64,000 nucleotides of DNA, taken from the NCBI GenBank assembly GCA_009767595.1, contig VSDK01013963.1, positions 127,426 through 191,425 of the forward strand. The letters are read 5' to 3'. Below are positions 59,656 to 64,000 of this stretch, in pieces. The number at the start of each line of letters is the position of its first letter. Within the stretch, counting starts at the first letter, position 1. The translations under genes and the position numbers were made by a program. Origin of the DNA: Symbiodinium kawagutii (Eukaryota > Sar > Dinophyceae > Suessiales > Symbiodiniaceae). A model generated the notes under the pieces. That model had not been told where the DNA came from. It made no database searches and saw nothing but the letters and a program-made list of their open reading frames with translations.

Positions 59656-62600
59656 ATAATCGTAGTAGTAATAATAGTAATATTCTAAAAAAAATAATAG
59701 CAATACTATTAACAAAAACAATAGCAATAATAAAAGCAGTGGCAGTAGCAGTAGCAAAAACAAGAGCAGTAGCAGTAGCAATATTTAGTAGCAATAGGAA
59801 AAATATAGTAATAACAGTAATAATGATAATTGTTGTTGTTGTTGTTGTTGTTGTTGTAGTTGTAGTAGTAATGGCAATAGTTGCAATAGTAGTAGCAAAA
59901 ACAAAAATAATAAAAATAAAAATAATAATAGTAATAATGGTAATAGTAGCAATAATAGTAGCAGTAGAAAAAATAATAGTCATGATTCGAGATTCCAAAT
60001 TTCCCCAAGATGCTTTAAGCAAATCCTAAATCCAGGGTTATTGTAAAACTATGCTTTGACAACCTTCATCCATATTGTTCTTGCCTAATAGATTGAAAAG
60101 TTGCCAAAAGTTGGCAACTTTTCTCAGATTCAAGATTCAAGATTCAAGATTCAAGATTCCAATCTTGAATCCCAGAACCAGATTCAAGATTCAAGGTTCC
60201 AATCTGGATTCAAGATTGGCTCAAAGAGTCCTGTGGAAATCTTGAATCTTGAATCTTGAATCCGGTCCTAGGATTCAAGATTGGAATCTTGAATCTTGAA
60301 TCTTGAATCCTGGATTCAAGATTGGCTCAAAGAGTCCTGGGGAAATCTTGAATCTTGAATCTTGAATCCGGTCCTGGGATTCAAGATTGGAATCTTGAAT
60401 CTTGAATCTTGAATCCAGTCCTGGGATTCAAGATTGGAATCTTGAATCTTGAATCTTGAATCTGATCTCGTTTGCAAACGTTGCAAACGGTTCAGGTGGT
60501 AAAAATGCTCTAAGTACTTGGCCACCACAGCTATTCAAGATTGGAATCTTGAATCTTGAATCTTGAATCTTGAATCTGAGAAAAGTTGCCAACTTTTGGC
60601 AACTTTTCAGTCTATTAGGTGAGAACAATCGAGTTTATGTATGCTCATCAAGTAAAAAAGGTAGGTTTTTGGGGGGGGGTGTACCATTTCTATTTCGCTT
60701 GTCTTGACTTGTTCCTACCTTCCCCGCTTCCGAGTCAAGCCCCCAGGCCCGTGCCTGCTTTTTGCTTGTTTGGCCAAAGGCAAATGCAAATAGGTCAAAC
60801 TCGGGCTCCATGAAGATGCACATCTCGATTTCGGAGCTCATGATGTGTTGCTTCTGATCCTCTGGGAGGCGCTCATAGGCGGCTTGCACAGCGCGTGCGG
60901 TCATTTCTGGCATGGCTTCCTTGAAAGGGCCACTGAAAATGCCAGCGCTGATGGGCAAAAGCCGCATTCTTCTCAGACCTTCTTGCATGCCGACATCGCA
61001 AAACTCTTGGAAGACATTGCCATAGGCAATTGTTAACTTATCCACTGCCTCTTCCAAGGTAAGATTTGTCCCATCGGATGTCTCCCGCAGGTCGGGCCCC
61101 ACAACGTGAATGCACTTCTTCTTTCCATCGGCGTATGCATAGTACTTTGCTTGGCATTCCTTGGTGATAGCCTCCCTGACCTCCACCGGGAAGGACTCGG
61201 CTTCGCTGATTTCCAGCCATTTGTAGTTTGCCTCGGCAGCTCCTCCGGCATCCTTGGGGCCTTTGTCGCCACGGATGAATGGCAACCCAGCTGGATCAAC
61301 CAGGATGGTGTCTGCATCAGGTGGCTCCGCTTTTTGCTCCGCGCTGCTGCGGCCCAGGATGCCATAGCTCTTCACCAGGAGGGGCACAGGAACTTTGCCA
61401 TGACTAGCCTCGCAAGGCACGCGCTGACCTGCGATTCCTGCAACCTTGAAATGACTTGAAAGGTGTCAGGTATCTATAAAGTGAAATCCCTCGTTCAGGA
61501 CAGGAAAAGAATTGTTGCTTCTCTTCTCACCAGAAGGGCAGTTTGTGTTGGAATAGTGACAGGTAACAAATAGAAATGGATAGAAAAGGTTTGTCCTTAC
61601 GAGCCAAGGCCAAAACCTGTGCCTTTGTGCAATCTCCTCAACAGTTGGTTGAAAAGAGTTCCCATCGTGGATTGGGCCAATGCCCCACCGGATTGAAAGC
61701 GATGCACTGGGTAGTTGCAATGAAATGCGAGCAACAAACCAAGCAACGAACTAGCGGACCAATCAACCAACCAACCTCTGTTAATTAATCTTTATCACCC
61801 ATCGCTATGAGCCATGACTAATCATATCAAATCAATTCCAACCAAAATAAAACCAGGACCTCCCAATACTTGCAGCATTTTGCAGCATAGGCCCAAGATT
61901 GCAACGATGCAACATCACACAAGTGCATACAAGTGCTTGACCCAACTCCCAGGGCCCTGATCCTGCCAAGCTTCCTGATTCAATCAGTTCTAACAAGGCT
62001 ATTTCCGTACATGTTTTTGATGCAGAACTGACATAAACTGATTGTATATTATATATATAATTAAATTGTATAAACATATATGATTGTATGTTTTCTATGT
62101 TTTGGCATGCTCTGCTCAAACTTTGGCTCATTCAGAGCAGACCTGCTCAAACCCAGCCTCCTTTGCTGCAACCTTGGCTTCTCGGTCTTCCAAAGCATGG
62201 ATGCCTTCTGCTGCCTGCTGACTGTGTGCCTGTTGCTGCCTCAGCATGGCCTCCAATTCAACAGCTGCTGCCTCTCGTGCTTCCAAAGCTTTGGCTCGTT
62301 CAGCGCAGAACTGCTCAAACTCAGCCTCCTTTGCTGCAACCTTGGCTTCTCGGTCTTCCAAAGCATGGATGCCTTCTGCTGCCTGCTGACTGTGTGCCTG
62401 TTGCTGCCTCAGCATGGCCTCCAATTCAACAGCTGCTGCCTCTCGTGCTTCCAAAGCTTTGGCTCGTTCAGCGCAGAACTGCTCAAACTCAGCCTCCTTT
62501 GCTGCAACCTTGGCTTCTCGGTCTTCCAAAGCATGGATGCCTTCTGCTGCCTGCTGACTGTGTGCCTGTTGCTGCCTCAGCATGGCCTCCAATTCAACAG

Positions 62601-64000
62601 CTGCTGCCTCTCGTGCTTCCAAAGCTTTGGCTCGTTCAGCGCAGAACTGCTCAAACTCAGCCTCCTTTGCTGCAACCTTGGCTTCTCGGTCTTCCAAAGC
62701 ATGGATGCCTTCTGCTGCCTGCTGACTGTGTGCCTGTTGCTGCCTCAGCATGGCCTCCAATTCAACAGCTGCTGCCTCTCGTGCTTCCAAAGCTTTGGCT
62801 CGTTCAGCGCAGAACTGCTCAAACTCAGCCTCCTTTGCTGCAACCTTGGCTTCTCGGTCTTCCAAAGCATGGATGCCTTCTGCTGCCTGCTGACTGTGTG
62901 CCTGTTGCTGCCTCAGCATGGCCTCCAATTCAACAGCTGCTGCCTCTCGTGCTTCCAAAGCTTTGGCTCGTTCAGCGCAGAACTGCTCAAACTCAGCCTC
63001 CTTTGCTGCAACCTTGGCTTCTCGGTCTTCCAAAGCATGGATGCCTTCTGCTGCCTGCTGACTGTGTGCCTGTTGCTGCCTCAGCATGGCCTCCAATTCA
63101 ACAGCTGCTGCCTCTCGTGCTTCCAAAGCTTTGGCTCGTTCAGCGCAGAACTGCTCAAACTCAGCCTCCTTTGCTGCAACCTTGGCTTCTCGGTCTTCCA
63201 AAGCATGGATGCCTTCTGCTGCCTGCTGACTGTGTGCCTGTTGCTGCCTCAGCATGGCCTCCAATTCAACAGCTGCTGCCTCTCGTGCTTCCAAAGCTTT
63301 GGCTCGTTCAGCGCAGAACTGCTCAAACTCAGCCTCCTTTGCTGCAACCTTGGCTTCTCGGTCTTCCAAAGCATGGATGCCTTCTGCTGCCTGCTGACTG
63401 TGTGCCTGTTGCTGCCTCAGCATGGCCTCCAATTCAACAGCTGCTGCCTCTCGTGCTTCCAAAGCTTTGGCTCGTTCAGCGCAGAACTGCTCAAACTCAG
63501 CCTCCTTTGCTGCAACCTTGGCTTCTCGGTCTTCCAAAGCATGGATGCCTTCTGCTGCCTGCTGACTGTGTGCCTGTTGCTGCCTCAGCATGGCCTCCAA
63601 TTCAACAGCTGCTGCCTCTCGTGCTTCCAAAGCTTTGGCTCGTTCAGCGCAGAACTGCTCAAACTCAGCCTCCTTTGCTGCAACCTTGGCTTCTCGGTCT
63701 TCCAAAGCATGGATGCCTTCTGCTGCCTGCTGACTGTGTGCCTGTTGCTGCCTCAGCATGGCCTCCAATTCAACAGCTGCTGCCTCTCGTGCTTCCAAAG
63801 CTTTGGCTCGTTCAGCGCAGAACTGCTCAAACTCAGCCTCCTTTGCTGCAACCTTGGCTTCTCGGTCTTCCAAAGCATGGATGCCTTCTGCTGCCTGCTG
63901 ACTGTGTGCCTGTTGCTGCCTCAGCATGGCCTCCAATTCAACAGCTGCTGCCTCTCGTGCTTCCAAAGCTTTGGCTCGTTCAGCGCAGAACTGCTCAAAC
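57879..64000 (-). CDS. Coiled-coil array / macro-like domain / membrane-anchored protein gene (5' end outside window)
   Basis: Three recognised minus-strand exons: 64000-62143 (running off the window), 61437-60719 and 58592-57879. The first encodes about eleven copies of a 56-residue coiled-coil unit. The second is a 239-codon macro-like (ADP-ribose-binding type) domain. The third is a further coiled coil related to the repeat unit, ending in a membrane span. Exons 2 and 3 join in phase 0 (GGGAAG|GTAGGA to TTGTCCAG|GTGGCA). Exon 1 ends in phase 0 while exon 2 enters two bases out, so a small exon between 61438 and 62142 is missing. The shared KAxExREAAA wording of exons 1 and 3 supports one gene. 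Function unknown; a membrane-tethered rod presenting a nucleotide-binding domain is inference. Confidence 0.65.
59345..59990. repeat. TAG/TAA/GTT triplet repeat tract in an intron
   Basis: Imperfect (TAG)n and (TAA)n, with a (TTG)n run at 59831-59857. Long poly-Val, poly-Ser, poly-Leu and poly-Tyr frames on both strands come from the repeat and are not genes. It lies in the intron between the macro-like and last exons. Confidence 0.9.
60074..60629. mobile_element. Fold-back element made of GAATCTTGAATC repeats
   Basis: The left end ATTGTTCTTGCCTAATAGAT... is mirrored at the right end ...CTATTAGGTGAGAACAAT, giving ~100-bp inverted arms that include a hairpin (AAGTTGCCAAAAGTTGGCAA). Between them, blocks of (TTCAAGA)n on one strand face blocks of (TCTTGAA)n, with two copies of GATTGGCTCAAAGAGTCCTG. 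No coding capacity and no obvious target duplication. It sits in an intron. Confidence 0.7.
60719..61437 (-). CDS. Macro-like domain exon
   Basis: Acceptor AAGGTTGCAG, donor GGGAAG|GTAGGA. 239 codons including ECQAKYYAYADGKKKCIHVV then GPDLRE, LTIAYGNVFQEF, RRMRLLPISAGIFSGPF and IEMCIFMEPEFDLFAFAF. IHVVGPD and the SAGIFSGPF loop match macro-domain strands and the phosphate-binding loop, which bind ADP-ribose and related ligands. Assignment is by motif only; key ligand contacts cannot be checked here. Confidence 0.65.
62143..64000 (-). CDS. Tandem 56-residue coiled-coil repeat exon (partial)
   Basis: An unbroken frame of about eleven units of 168 bp, identical by eye except the last (62128-62300). 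The unit reads EAREAAAVELEAMLRQQQAH, SQQAAEGIHALEDREAKVAA, KEAEFEQFCAERAKAL. It is rich in Ala, Glu, Gln and Arg with heptad-spaced hydrophobics. Fifty-six residues are exactly eight heptads, so the register is kept across units. The exon ends at GAGCAG|GTCTGC. It continues beyond the window. Confidence 0.8.
62146..64000. repeat. 168-bp coding tandem repeat
   Basis: CTTGGCTTCTCGGTCTTCC recurs at 62173, 62341, 62509, 62677, 62845, 63013, 63181, 63349, 63517, 63685 and 63853, an exact 168-base period. The copies show no differences that I can find except the terminal one. Confidence 0.97.

Noticed and set aside
59274..60029. 251- and 219-codon ORFs rich in Val/Ser or Thr/Leu
   Set aside because: They arise from the TAG/TAA and TTG repeats within an intron.
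60205..60345. TTGGCTCAA resembling the end of the dinoflagellate spliced leader
   Set aside because: Only nine bases match, the upstream CCGTAGCCATT part is absent, and it is part of the repeated GATTGGCTCAAAGAG unit.

Overview
The window looks like dinoflagellate nuclear DNA (Symbiodiniaceae or Polarella-like). The reasons are: short exons inside kilobase introns full of degenerate TGATGG/CCATCA and triplet repeats; GT, GC and GA splice donors; head-to-tail genes all on one strand with very short spacers; and a retroelement whose capsid-like, RT/RNase H and methyltransferase-like proteins resemble those common in dinoflagellates. I saw no tRNA, rRNA or CRISPR. There is one 62-base assembly gap (17044-17105).

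Layout. (1) 1-3241: an AT-rich end that looks hypermutated, then a TGCTGCA minisatellite block in a ~0.89-kb tandem duplication, with inverted copies of one sequence at its two ends. (2) 3987-10572: a complete-looking tyrosine-recombinase (DIRS/Ngaro-order) retrotransposon on the minus strand with split direct repeats. Its four ORFs, in transcription order, are a small membrane protein, a Gag-like protein, an RT-RNase H-cytosine-methyltransferase-like polyprotein lacking the RT catalytic box, and an intact tyrosine recombinase. (3) 12654-34745: sparse minus-strand exons of at least one unrecognised gene. (4) 34950-49812: a xanthine/uracil-permease (NCS2/AzgA-like) gene of at least 14 minus-strand exons. 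(5) About 50.0-57.74 kb: a KRE6/SKN1-type GH16 glycoside hydrolase gene of at least 12 mostly tiny minus-strand exons. (6) 57879 to beyond 64000: a minus-strand gene encoding a homogenised 56-residue coiled-coil array, a macro-like domain, a second coiled coil and a C-terminal membrane anchor. (7) Microsatellites and a 556-bp fold-back element lie in the introns.

The four host genes run in one direction. The spacer between genes 6 and 5 is about 140 bp, and between genes 4 and 3 about 205 bp, while introns reach several kb. This fits tandem dinoflagellate genes matured by spliced-leader trans-splicing, though I did not find a spliced-leader sequence. Exon joins were derived by hand from reading frame, splice signals and family motifs, so ends marked uncertain may move.
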